Below are positions 56,181-64,000 of a stretch of DNA of 64,000 bases, one piece after another. The position numbers and the translations under genes are program-made. Location: assembly GCF_022489025.1 (NCBI RefSeq), contig NZ_JAKVTG010000017.1, positions 1 through 64,000 on the forward strand. The letters run 5' to 3'. The notes beneath the pieces are model-generated. The model was not told where the DNA came from and did not search any database. It saw nothing but the letters and a program-made list of their open reading frames with translations. Numbering within the stretch: the first letter of the stretch is position 1; every line of letters starts with the position of its first letter. This DNA comes from Planococcus halocryophilus (GTDB lineage: Bacteria; Bacillota; Bacilli; Bacillales_A; Planococcaceae).

Positions 56181-58784
56181 ATGTCTTTAACGAAAGATGA
56201 CTATAACAATGCCCCAAAAGGCGATAATGCAGCATTCAGTAAATGGATTGACTATAAATTACCGAGCTTCGGTCGACTTGCCTTTCAATTAGGCGTGCCT
56301 GTAAGAGAGTTACCGGAATTTCAACGACTTTGTCTATTACAATTTCAAAAAGAGCTTCATCAAATTGAGGAAAATCAAGCAGAAGTTCGATTGTCTCAAT
56401 TAATGGTTGACCAGCTATACCAACGAGACTTCCAAGTTGAAAACAGTGAAGAACCCAATGTTCTTGGTTTTAAAGAAGACAATGACTTGCATAGGGAGCT
56501 GCAAAATCTAGAAATAGATCAACGAATTTCTATTGTGTTTATTCATTTCCATCACTATTCGTTAACAACTACTTGTCTCATCATAGAAAAAACTGAACAA
56601 CAAATAGAAGAGTTGATAACTGTAGGAATGCAAACCATTCAAGAAAAACTCAATTTAAACCAAGCGCAACAGAAGCAACGATTTTCGATGCTCGAGAAAT
56701 CCTATCACCGGTTTATGCCTCCTTTGCCACTTGAGAAAGAAGTTCCTACCTCATTGGAGCAAGAGGTCTCTAAAAGCTCGGAATTCAGTCCTGTTCCACA
56801 ACCTATTCGAAAGAAAACAAGTTTTATGCTAGGAGCGGCCTTTATTTTTTTAGCCACGGTTGTCGGTGCAAGCTTTGCCATGAATGAGCAACCGATTGAA
56901 TCTGGAAAATCCACTGAACAACAGCAACCGGAAACAATTACAGATGAAAAATTGGCAGAATGGCGAGAGCAATACGAGGATATTAAAAAAACATCCCCCG
57001 GCCGTTTAGGGATTTCAGCTGAACAATATGAAAAACTCGACTATGTAGAACGAGCTGATGAGGAAATGGAGCTTGTTTTTAGTAAGGAAAAAGTTAACTC
57101 CTTAAAAAACAATCCTCTTGAGATGGAAGCGACAGTTAATCGTCTGTTTAGAAAAATTGAAACGCCACAAGGAATGGTCAAATCTTTATCCAGTCACGAT
57201 ATGTTATCTTCTGAAACAGAGGAATTTTTATTGCTATATACCTCAAAAACAGATGAGTTACGAGACTTTGTGGACAAACTATTGATAAAATACCAATCTG
57301 AATTAGAGGGAATAGAAGTCATGGAGCAATTATCTACAGAAAAGCTAATGGCTCAATCTCACAATTATCCTGATGAGTTGCAGTTAGTTGTAAGAGCTAT
57401 GCCTGAATACAATCTAACAGTCATCGTTCATCCTAATAAGGAACGGTTCAGAGCAGTAAGGAGCGTTGATCTACTTTTTGGACAACAACTGATTAACAGC
57501 GATCCTTACGCTTCACAGTATTTAAGTTGGTTGGGAGGAGACCCTTTTTTAGATGATAGTGGGTTTTTATGGGGCTTAGAGCAAATCACAGAACAGCTTT
57601 TATCAATGGAGCAAGCTTTGTTACAGGAAGAGACAGATACTTCCTTATACGATGGAATAGATATCGCTTATCAGCAGATCTTTTGGCAACTTGTTAAAGG
57701 TAATGAAAATACGGCAATCTTTGATAAAAACGGCACAGTCAAATTAGAGTACCAAAATGCTTGGAACCGTATCGCTTCGTCCAATCCAATGGCTTATATC
57801 ATGTTACCTATTTTAGATGAAATGGAAGCTAGTGGTTGGACTACTTCAAAATCCTATGAGCAATTGGAATTTCATCATCTATCAGATGCAGTAGATATGG
57901 AAAAGTCAGGAGAACTTGCTACTAAATTACCCAACGGTGATTTAATGATTGAAGATGCATTAGTGGATATGAAAGATTTCGATTATAGCCGAATCAAGGA
58001 CTTATACAACTCGTTTAAAACAAGTCATGATTTGCAATTGTTAGCAGGGGTACCACCTTTGGATGTGCTATTTATGTATCATTATGCCAATGAAATCGAG
58101 GACTCAGAGACACAATGGTATTTGTTAGCAGAAAGTCCATTAAAGCCGACACTCAAAGTCTATCAACAACAGTGGAGACAAATTCCCAAAATTACCGAAA
58201 AAGCAAGATGGGTCGAATTGTCTGCTGAATCAACTAAGCAACGTATAAAAGAAAAAATTTATATTTATCCTCACGTCGATATGGAAGATTATGAAGAAAA
58301 ATTGGACTTAATGTTAGTTACAGAAAAAAATCACATTTGGCAAATCGACTACAGACATTTCGAACATCGTGATTTACGTGGTGGAGATCAGAAGTTTAAA
58401 CAGCAAGTTGAGTCTATGTACAAAGCGTTTGCTACAAGCCATGAACAGCGATATTTAGAAAATGCAAAACCGAGTGAAATAGCGGGACTCTTTTTTAAAG
58501 CTATTGAAGAGGCAGATATTCCAACTGCGAAACAATTAATGCCAGGACTCGACATAGCAGACGAAGAATTTCTGGCTTTTTCTGAGATGTACAATCTCCT
58601 TCCGCTTTCCGAATTGGTAGAACTAACATTCAAGTCACATTTTACGTCTTTTGTTTCTTCAGGGTATGATGGGTCTATAGAAACTAAATATAAATTGGGT
58701 ACTTCTGAAAGTACGCACGAACAGTATTTCTATATGGACAAAACGGAAAAAGGATGGCGAATGAGAAATATATATAAATACTAG
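56181..58784 (+). CDS. Membrane protein with a sigma-factor-like N-terminal domain and a large extracytoplasmic domain
   Basis: An 867-residue protein. Residues about 20-65 fit sigma region 2 (YKLPSFGRLAFQLGVP, then FQRLCLLQFQKEL) and about 103-158 fit region 4, gap-free against ECF sigma factors (LEIDQRISIVFIHFHHYSL onward). Basic residues of the recognition helix are mostly absent. A Pro/Ser linker (180-210), KK, then one hydrophobic helix (214-233) lead to a 630-residue outer domain without a known fold, rich in Glu and Lys. Start: ATG 56181 after AAGGAG. An ECF promoter precedes it. Known sigma:anti-sigma pairs are separate genes; here an apparent fusion. Function unknown. Confidence 0.7.
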   Translation: MSLTKDDYNNAPKGDNAAFSKWIDYKLPSFGRLAFQLGVPVRELPEFQRLCLLQFQKELHQIEENQAEVRLSQLMVDQLYQRDFQVENSEEPNVLGFKEDNDLHRELQNLEIDQRISIVFIHFHHYSLTTTCLIIEKTEQQIEELITVGMQTIQEKLNLNQAQQKQRFSMLEKSYHRFMPPLPLEKEVPTSLEQEVSKSSEFSPVPQPIRKKTSFMLGAAFIFLATVVGASFAMNEQPIESGKSTEQQQPETITDEKLAEWREQYEDIKKTSPGRLGISAEQYEKLDYVERADEEMELVFSKEKVNSLKNNPLEMEATVNRLFRKIETPQGMVKSLSSHDMLSSETEEFLLLYTSKTDELRDFVDKLLIKYQSELEGIEVMEQLSTEKLMAQSHNYPDELQLVVRAMPEYNLTVIVHPNKERFRAVRSVDLLFGQQLINSDPYASQYLSWLGGDPFLDDSGFLWGLEQITEQLLSMEQALLQEETDTSLYDGIDIAYQQIFWQLVKGNENTAIFDKNGTVKLEYQNAWNRIASSNPMAYIMLPILDEMEASGWTTSKSYEQLEFHHLSDAVDMEKSGELATKLPNGDLMIEDALVDMKDFDYSRIKDLYNSFKTSHDLQLLAGVPPLDVLFMYHYANEIEDSETQWYLLAESPLKPTLKVYQQQWRQIPKITEKARWVELSAESTKQRIKEKIYIYPHVDMEDYEEKLDLMLVTEKNHIWQIDYRHFEHRDLRGGDQKFKQQVESMYKAFATSHEQRYLENAKPSEIAGLFFKAIEEADIPTAKQLMPGLDIADEEFLAFSEMYNLLPLSELVELTFKSHFTSFVSSGYDGSIETKYKLGTSESTHEQYFYMDKTEKGWRMRNIYKY

Positions 58785-58785
58785 T

Positions 58786-58815
58786 TTTACTCTCAGCCCA
58801 TAGTTGTGCTATAAT
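58786..58815 (+). promoter_or_regulatory. Sigma-A promoter of yugI
   Basis: TTTACT (58786-58791), an 18-bp spacer and TATAAT (58810-58815). Confidence 0.65.
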
Positions 58816-58870
58816 ATACAGATGCCAACAGGTGTATAGGATAATTAGATATGACTAGGAGCGGGTAAAC

Positions 58871-59245
58871 ATGACAAAAACATACCAAACAGGCGATACG
58901 GTTTCAGGAAAAGTTACAGGAATCCAGCCATACGGCGCATTCGTAGCTTTAGACGATCAAACACAAGGATTGGTCCACATCTCAGAAATCACTCACGGTT
59001 ACGTGAAAGAAGTTAGCGAGTATTTGGAAGTTGGACAAGAAGTTGACGTAAAAGTATTGGAAGTTGATACAAAATCTAAAAAAATCAGCTTATCAATCCG
59101 CGCACTTCAAGAGCAGCCAGTAGCAGCTCAAAAAACTGAAAAACCAAAACAATCTCTTCAGTCACATGTAAACGAAAGTGATTCTGAAGGATTTAACTCT
59201 TTGAAAGAAAAAATGCAAGAGTGGATCAAACGTTCTGGACAGTAA
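58871..59245 (+). CDS. yugI: S1-domain RNA-binding protein (general stress protein 13)
   Basis: A 124-residue protein with one S1 domain (about 5-75: GKVTGIQPYGAFVALDD, GLVHISEITHGYVK and KKISLSIR) and a Lys/Gln-rich tail. S1 proteins of this type bind ribosomes or mRNA and regulate translation, as for CvfD in streptococci. GGAGCGG lies before ATG. It is followed by a bidirectional terminator. Confidence 0.92.
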   Translation: MTKTYQTGDTVSGKVTGIQPYGAFVALDDQTQGLVHISEITHGYVKEVSEYLEVGQEVDVKVLEVDTKSKKISLSIRALQEQPVAAQKTEKPKQSLQSHVNESDSEGFNSLKEKMQEWIKRSGQ

Positions 59246-59251
59246 GAAAGT

Positions 59252-59294
59252 AAAAAACGAAGCGTAGACATTATGTCTGCGCTTCGTTTTTTTT
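59252..59294. terminator. Bidirectional terminator between yugI and rocR-like gene
   Basis: AAAAAACGAAGCGTAGACA pairs with TGTCTGCGCTTCGTTTTTT with a T-run on both sides; it overlaps the end of the rocR-like gene. Confidence 0.93.
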
Positions 59295-60584
59295 GATTTT
59301 TCGTAAACGGTATTGAAGGTTTTGTCGGCTCATGCCAAGAGCAGCAGCTGCTTTTGTAACATTGCCATGATGTAAATCCATCGCTTTTTGCAAATAATAC
59401 ATTTCAGCTTCAAACAAATATTCTTCAAGTGGCAATAACTCCGTAGTAGACTGAACGATAAAATCTTCAGGTTTTTGTGCCCCGTTCAAATGATTCTTCA
59501 ACATGAAATGATGAGGCAGCATATCTGCTGTTACAATTTCTTGTGTTGTTAACATCGAAGTGATTTCGTCTAATAGCAACTCCAATTCTTTTAAATTCCC
59601 TGGCCAGTCATAGTCATGCAGCCGCTCTGCGACTTCTTTGTCTAGGCCATGTACAACCGAACCTACCATCATCCGGTGACGGGAAAAATAATCATTCACA
59701 AATGGCAGAATATCTTCTTTACGCAGACGAAGTGGCTCTACTTTTATCGTCATAGAGGAGAAGAAATAGTAAAGGTCTTTCAGCAATTTATGTGACGTGA
59801 TTAACTCGACCGGATCTTCACCAACACTAGCGATAAAATACGTATTTCCACGCGAACGTTCTTCCACCATCTCTAGTAATTGTTCCTGCAAAGGCAAAGG
59901 CAACAAATCGATTCGTTCACAATAAATGGTACCTTCATCAATTTGCTTAATGTCTTCGCCAAGTTGATCGATAATCGACCCATCGGTGCCATGGCAATAA
60001 AGCGTGTGCATAGGTCTTTCAGGAGATTGCGCCCAATGAATCGCTTCTGCAATTAATTCCTTTCCAGTGCCAGATTCACCTACTAACAGTACCGGCAAGT
60101 TCGCAATCGCTGCTTTTTCCGCAGTGTTAATCACTTTCTTCATGCTTGTGGATACGGCAGAAATTGTTGAAAAGGTAATGGGCTCGTCGTATTTTTTTAG
60201 TGGTTGATATATTACTTTTTCAAGTGTCGTGACATCGCGTGATAATTCAATTGCACCAATTAGCTTTTTTTTATCGAATACCGGATAGGTATCGTTGATT
60301 GTTGTAATTTCTTGGCCTTTGCGGTTCCAATAAGTTTGTTTGACATTGAAAACAGGAACTTTACTTTGAAGTACTTGTAGCATCGTACTCTCCTGTTGGT
60401 CAAAACGAAACAATTCTAGAAGCGAACGGTCCGCAAGTTCCTCAAAATCGAATCCTTCAATTTCACGCATTTTTTTATTGTATAAAATGGTTTTTCCTTT
60501 TGTATCTATGGCGTGAATCCCAATAGCCACGTGCTCTCCAGCAAATTTATAGAACGGTGATAAATCGATATCTTCCGGCTTCAA
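59271..60584 (-). CDS. RocR-like PAS-AAA-Fis regulator lacking the sigma-54 contact loop
   Basis: A 437-residue regulator: PAS domain (about 12-125), AAA+ domain (about 140-375; Walker A GESGTGKE at 169-176), Fis HTH (about 400-431, NVTKAAAALGMSRQNLQYRL). Two key parts are altered: the GAFTGA loop is missing, since only about 13 residues join the segment after the ATP-site strand (HTLYCHGTD) to EGTIYCERID; and the Walker B DE reads ER. So it should not activate sigma-54 polymerase. It lies divergent from rocA. Start: TTG 60584, 8 bases after GGAG; the GTG at 60593 abuts it. Confidence 0.85.
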   Translation of the reverse strand: MKPEDIDLSPFYKFAGEHVAIGIHAIDTKGKTILYNKKMREIEGFDFEELADRSLLELFRFDQQESTMLQVLQSKVPVFNVKQTYWNRKGQEITTINDTYPVFDKKKLIGAIELSRDVTTLEKVIYQPLKKYDEPITFSTISAVSTSMKKVINTAEKAAIANLPVLLVGESGTGKELIAEAIHWAQSPERPMHTLYCHGTDGSIIDQLGEDIKQIDEGTIYCERIDLLPLPLQEQLLEMVEERSRGNTYFIASVGEDPVELITSHKLLKDLYYFFSSMTIKVEPLRLRKEDILPFVNDYFSRHRMMVGSVVHGLDKEVAERLHDYDWPGNLKELELLLDEITSMLTTQEIVTADMLPHHFMLKNHLNGAQKPEDFIVQSTTELLPLEEYLFEAEMYYLQKAMDLHHGNVTKAAAALGMSRQNLQYRLRKIKKNEAQT

Positions 60585-60627
60585 AACGCTCACTCCAAAA
60601 TTATTTTGATTTTTTAAACGAAAAGAC

Positions 60628-60656
60628 TTGAATTATGCAACAATCTTTTGCATTAT
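60628..60656 (+). promoter_or_regulatory. Sigma-A-like promoter of rocA
   Basis: TTGAAT (60628-60633), a 17-bp spacer and CATTAT (60651-60656). No sigma-54 -24/-12 element (TGGCAC-N5-TTGC) was found in the interval. Confidence 0.6.
60635..60653. promoter_or_regulatory. Palindrome 1, RocR-site-like, in the rocA promoter
   Basis: ATGCAACAATCTTTTGCAT: 6-bp arms ATGCAA/TTGCAT with a 7-bp spacer. It spans the -35/-10 spacer of rocA. B. subtilis RocR sites contain the same TGCAA...TTGCA core, from memory. Confidence 0.6.
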
Positions 60657-60677
60657 TATAAGTGGAAACAGTTTGAA

Positions 60678-60698
60678 AGTGCAAATTTTTTTTGCGCT
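60678..60698. promoter_or_regulatory. Palindrome 2, RocR-site-like, in the rocA leader
   Basis: AGTGCAAA (60678-60685) and TTTGCGCT (60691-60698), 8-bp arms with one mismatch, spaced by five T. The centre is 44 bp from palindrome 1, about four helix turns. Confidence 0.55.
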
Positions 60699-60723
60699 CA
60701 CTTAAAATTCAAGGAGGATTTAC

Positions 60724-62268
60724 ATGATTCCCTACAAACACGAACCATTCACAGATTTCTCGGTTGACAAAAACCGCACAGATTACCTTGAGGGCTTGAA
60801 AACAGTTGAAGCTTACCTTGGACAAGATTACCCGTTAATTATTGGTGGAGAACGAATCACTACTGAAGATAAAATTATTTCTTTCAACCCTGCTAACAAA
60901 GAAGAATTGGTTGGACGAGTTTCTAAATCAAACAAAGAATTAGCTGAAAAAGCAATGCAATCAGCTGATGAAGCTTTTAAAACGTGGAAAAAAGTAAAAC
61001 CTGAAGTTCGCGCGGATGTATTACTTAGAGCATCTGCAATTATTCGTCGTCGTAAATACGAATTCTCAGCACTATTGACAAAAGAAGCAGGTAAGCCTTG
61101 GAGCGAGGCGGATGCTGATACAGCTGAAGCAATTGATTTCTTGGAATACTATGCGCGCCAAATGCTACGTCTTAAAGACGGTATGCCAGTAGAGAGCCGT
61201 CCGGGCGAAGATAACCGTTACGACTATATTCCATTAGGCGTAGGTGTTGTTATCTCACCTTGGAACTTTGCTTTTGCTATTATGGCTGGAACTACAGCAG
61301 CAGCAATGGTAGCAGGAAACACGGTTCTGTTGAAGCCAGCTTCAACAACTCCGATCGTAGCTTACAAGTTCATTGAAGTTCTTGAAGAAGCGGGCATGCC
61401 AGCTGGTGTTGTTAACTTTATTCCTGGACCTGGATCTGAAGTAGGGGACTACTTAGTAGATCACCCGAATACTCGCTTTATCTCATTTACCGGTTCAAAA
61501 GAAGTCGGTTTGCGCATTGCGGAACGTTCTTCGAAAGTGAACAAAGGGCAATTGTGGATGAAACGCTTAATCGCTGAAATGGGCGGAAAAAACACTATGG
61601 TCGTGGACAAAGATGCCGACCTTGAGCTTGCAGCACAATCAATTGTGAAATCAGCATTTGGTTTTAGTGGACAAAAATGTTCAGCCGGATCTCGTGCGGT
61701 AATTGTTGAAGATGTGTACGATACAGTTCTTGACCGTGTTATCGAATTAACAAAAGAATTGACAATTGGCGACCCGACAGAACTTTCAAATTACATGGGG
61801 CCAGTTATTGATGGCAACTCATACGACAAAATCATGAGCTACATTGAAATTGGTAAAGAAGAAGGACGCTTAGTTGCTGGTGGAGACGGAGATAACTCTA
61901 AAGGATTCTTCGTAAACCCAACTGTCTTTGCTGACCTTGATCCGCAAGCTCGCATTATGCAAGAAGAAATCTTTGGTCCAGTTGTCGGATTAATGAAAGC
62001 TAAAGATTTTGACCATGCACTAGAAATTGCAAACAATACAGAATACGGTTTGACTGGCGCAGTTATCACAAACAACCGCGTAAACCTTGAAAAAGCTCGT
62101 GAAGATTTCCATGTTGGTAACTTATACTTCAACCGTGGCTGCACAGGCGCAATCGTTGGGTATCAGTCATTCGGTGGTTTCAATATGTCTGGAACTGACT
62201 CAAAAGCAGGCGGACCAGATTATATCGTTCTTCACATGCAAGCAAAAACTACTTCTGAGATGTATTAA
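60724..62268 (+). CDS. rocA: 1-pyrroline-5-carboxylate dehydrogenase
   Basis: A 514-residue aldehyde-dehydrogenase-family enzyme oxidising glutamate semialdehyde to glutamate with NAD+. Cys319 in [14 protein letters not shown] is the nucleophile. The NAD site is marked by [12 protein letters not shown] and the FTGSKEVG segment. The conserved C-terminal [14 protein letters not shown] gives RocA/PutC2 type. AAGGAGGATTT precedes the ATG. Confidence 0.97.
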   Translation: MIPYKHEPFTDFSVDKNRTDYLEGLKTVEAYLGQDYPLIIGGERITTEDKIISFNPANKEELVGRVSKSNKELAEKAMQSADEAFKTWKKVKPEVRADVLLRASAIIRRRKYEFSALLTKEAGKPWSEADADTAEAIDFLEYYARQMLRLKDGMPVESRPGEDNRYDYIPLGVGVVISPWNFAFAIMAGTTAAAMVAGNTVLLKPASTTPIVAYKFIEVLEEAGMPAGVVNFIPGPGSEVGDYLVDHPNTRFISFTGSKEVGLRIAERSSKVNKGQLWMKRLIAEMGGKNTMVVDKDADLELAAQSIVKSAFGFSGQKCSAGSRAVIVEDVYDTVLDRVIELTKELTIGDPTELSNYMGPVIDGNSYDKIMSYIEIGKEEGRLVAGGDGDNSKGFFVNPTVFADLDPQARIMQEEIFGPVVGLMKAKDFDHALEIANNTEYGLTGAVITNNRVNLEKAREDFHVGNLYFNRGCTGAIVGYQSFGGFNMSGTDSKAGGPDYIVLHMQAKTTSEMY

Positions 62269-62297
62269 TCTATCACTAAATGGTATAATAATTCATT

Positions 62298-62326
62298 AAA
62301 AGGCAGACTAAGGTCTGCCTTTTTTA
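62298..62326 (+). terminator. Terminator of rocA
   Basis: AAAAGGCAGAC TAAG GTCTGCCTTTT followed by TT. Confidence 0.9.
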
Positions 62327-62344
62327 AAAAGAGGAGGAATTTAA

Positions 62345-63538
62345 ATGACACAAACACAAACAATTATTGAACAAACAGAAAAATTTGGTGCGAATAACTA
62401 CCATCCACTTCCAATCGTCATTACAGAAGCAGAAGGTGTTTGGGTAAAAGATCCAGAAGGCAATAAATTCATGGACATGTTGTCAGCTTATTCAGCTGTT
62501 AACCAAGGTCACCGTCACCCGAAAATTATTCAAGCATTAAAAGATCAAGCAGACCGTGTGACATTAACGTCACGAGCTTTCCATAACGATAAGTTAGCTC
62601 CTTGGTACCAATTGATTTGCGATATTTCAGGTAAAGAAATGGCATTACCGATGAATACGGGTGCTGAAGCAGTTGAGACCGCTTTCAAAGCTGCACGTCG
62701 TTGGGCTTATGATGTAAAAGGTGTTGCTGAAAATCAAGCAGAAGTTATCGCTTGCGACGGAAACTTCCACGGTCGTACAATGACAGCTGTTTCATTATCA
62801 TCAGACCCTGAATACCGTAGAGGCTTTGGTCCAATGCTTCCAGGGATTAACTTAATTCCTTTTGGTGATTTAGAAGCATTGAAAAATGCGATCACACCAA
62901 ACACAGCGGCATTTTTAATTGAACCAATTCAAGGAGAAGCAGGAATCATTATGCCTCCTGAAGGATTCTTAAAAGCAGCAAGAGAGCTTTGCCGCGAAAA
63001 TAACGTACTATTCATTGCGGATGAAATCCAATGTGGACTTGCGCGTACAGGTAAAATGTTTGCTTGCGAATGGGAAGATGTAAACCCGGATATGTACATT
63101 TTAGGAAAAGCACTTGGCGGAGGAGTATTCCCGATTTCATGTGTAGTTGCTGATAAAGACATTCTTGGCGTATTCAACCCCGGTTCACACGGTTCAACTT
63201 TTGGCGGAAATCCACTTGCTTGTGCAGTATCAGTTGCTTCATTAGAAGTGTTGCTTGATGAAAAATTATCAGAACGCTCTCAAGAACTAGGTGAATATTT
63301 CATGAGTAAATTGCGTGAAATCAAACACCCTTCTGTAAAAGAAGTTAGAGGCCGTGGATTGTTCATCGGTATGGAGTTAACAGAAGCAGCAAGACCGTAT
63401 TGTGAACAATTAAAAGAACTGGGCCTATTGTGCAAAGAAACACACGATACGGTTATCCGCTTTGCTCCACCATTAATCATTACAAAAGAAGAATTGGATT
63501 GGGCGATTGAACGCATCCAAAAAGTATTCGCTAATTAA
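62345..63538 (+). CDS. rocD: Ornithine aminotransferase
   Basis: A 397-residue class III PLP aminotransferase converting ornithine and 2-oxoglutarate to glutamate semialdehyde and glutamate. PLP Lys255 lies in [26 protein letters not shown] and [17 protein letters not shown] are family landmarks. GAGGAGG lies before ATG. It feeds rocA. A terminator separates them, so rocD may rely on read-through or another promoter. Confidence 0.96.
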   Translation: MTQTQTIIEQTEKFGANNYHPLPIVITEAEGVWVKDPEGNKFMDMLSAYSAVNQGHRHPKIIQALKDQADRVTLTSRAFHNDKLAPWYQLICDISGKEMALPMNTGAEAVETAFKAARRWAYDVKGVAENQAEVIACDGNFHGRTMTAVSLSSDPEYRRGFGPMLPGINLIPFGDLEALKNAITPNTAAFLIEPIQGEAGIIMPPEGFLKAARELCRENNVLFIADEIQCGLARTGKMFACEWEDVNPDMYILGKALGGGVFPISCVVADKDILGVFNPGSHGSTFGGNPLACAVSVASLEVLLDEKLSERSQELGEYFMSKLREIKHPSVKEVRGRGLFIGMELTEAARPYCEQLKELGLLCKETHDTVIRFAPPLIITKEELDWAIERIQKVFAN

Positions 63539-63619
63539 TTTCTACATGGCAAATAAATCTTCAAATGTGTTACACTAGTTGCTGAGTAAATACTAAATAT
63601 AAAGAGGCGAATTAATACA

Positions 63620-64000
63620 ATGGCTGAAAACTTGAACTTGTTGACGTCTACGCAGAATGTTATTAAAACTGCACTAGATAAGCTTGGATACGAAGATGCG
63701 ATGTACGAGCTTTTAAAAGAACCAATGAGAATGTTAGAAGTGCGCATTCCAATCCGTATGGATGATGGCAAAACAAAAGTCTTTACAGGATTCCGTGCAC
63801 AACACAGTGATGCGGTGGGTCCAACAAAAGGTGGAGTTCGTTTCCACCCGGATGTAAACCGTGAAGAAGTAATTGCGTTATCAATGTGGATGACATTAAA
63901 ATGTGGAATTGTAGAATTACCTTACGGCGGTGCAAAAGGTGGGATCATTTGTGATCCTCGCGAAATGTCGATGCACGAAATCGAGAAATTGAGTCGTGGA
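63620..64000 (+). CDS. NAD-specific glutamate dehydrogenase (5' part; runs off the window)
   Basis: The first 127 codons of a Glu/Leu/Phe/Val dehydrogenase. EVRIPIRMDDG, VGPTKGGVRFHPDV and MTLKCGIVELPYGGAKGGI (the latter with the catalytic-Lys-type motif) match RocG/GudB. It oxidises the glutamate made by rocA and rocD to 2-oxoglutarate and ammonium. AAAGAGG precedes ATG 63620. The C-terminal NAD domain is outside the window, so RocG and GudB cannot be told apart. Confidence 0.95.
   Translation, partial: MAENLNLLTSTQNVIKTALDKLGYEDAMYELLKEPMRMLEVRIPIRMDDGKTKVFTGFRAQHSDAVGPTKGGVRFHPDVNREEVIALSMWMTLKCGIVELPYGGAKGGIICDPREMSMHEIEKLSRG

Noticed and set aside
60661..60680. Possible sigma-54 element TGG-AAACAGTTTG before rocA
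   Set aside because: The GG to GC spacing is wrong and the -12 GC is absent; the sigma-A-like pair fits better.

Overview
The window is a low-GC Gram-positive (Bacillota, order Bacillales) chromosome segment, most likely from the Planococcaceae (Planococcus or a close relative). The pointers are strong Shine-Dalgarno sites, frequent TTG and GTG starts, lipobox lipoproteins, S-box and L-box leaders, and long gene-order agreement with the Bacillus subtilis yus, yur, yun, yut, yum and yui blocks. Genus and synteny are judged from memory, not from a search. No rRNA, tRNA or CRISPR array was seen.

Layout. 1-3860 is an AT-rich accessory-looking segment: the tail of an unidentified gene, an orphan large serine recombinase, two small membrane proteins and a Nudix hydrolase. 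4006-9000 holds a SurA_N-type lipoprotein, a BCCT transporter with a structured leader, a 5'-3' exonuclease, and minus-strand C39-like, STAS and thioredoxin genes. 9203-14929 is the fatty-acid beta-oxidation set fadN-fadA-fadE behind a FadR-type operator, with two fold-back repeats before fadE. 15035-19546 has yusI, gcvH, yusF, yusE and the S-box-controlled methionine importer metNPQ. 19701-21860 carries a dicarboxylate/amino-acid symporter, a lipoprotein and a tiny ORF. 22138-27314 is the Fe-S assembly operon sufCDSUB.

27470-38057 runs through an alkD-like gene with a probable N-terminal frameshift, yunF-yunE-yunD, an L-box-controlled NhaC-type transporter, a MetP/MetS-like NSS transporter pair, and lipA-yutD-yutE-yutF. 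38167-45826 has redox and Fe-S genes (yuzB, yutJ with a Rex-like box, yuzD, yutI, erpA-like, yumB), a Nudix gene, yuiA-yuiB behind a cre site, yuiD and pepA. 45881-51657 is a complete seven-gene Mrp Na+/H+ antiporter operon on the minus strand. 51870-59245 has an MFS exporter, a cyclophilin lipoprotein, yugE, an XRE regulator, a second NSS transporter, an 867-residue membrane protein with a sigma-factor-like N-terminus, and yugI. 59271-64000 is an arginine/proline catabolic set: a RocR-like regulator, then rocA, rocD and the start of a glutamate dehydrogenase.

The most interesting item is the gene at 56181-58784. It fuses a degenerate ECF sigma-like cytoplasmic domain to one membrane anchor and a large extracytoplasmic domain, and is preceded by a textbook ECF-type promoter (TGAAAC, 16 bp, CGTA). 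Second is the RocR-like regulator, which has lost the sigma-54 contact loop and has a changed Walker B, next to RocR-like palindromes on a sigma-A-like rocA promoter.
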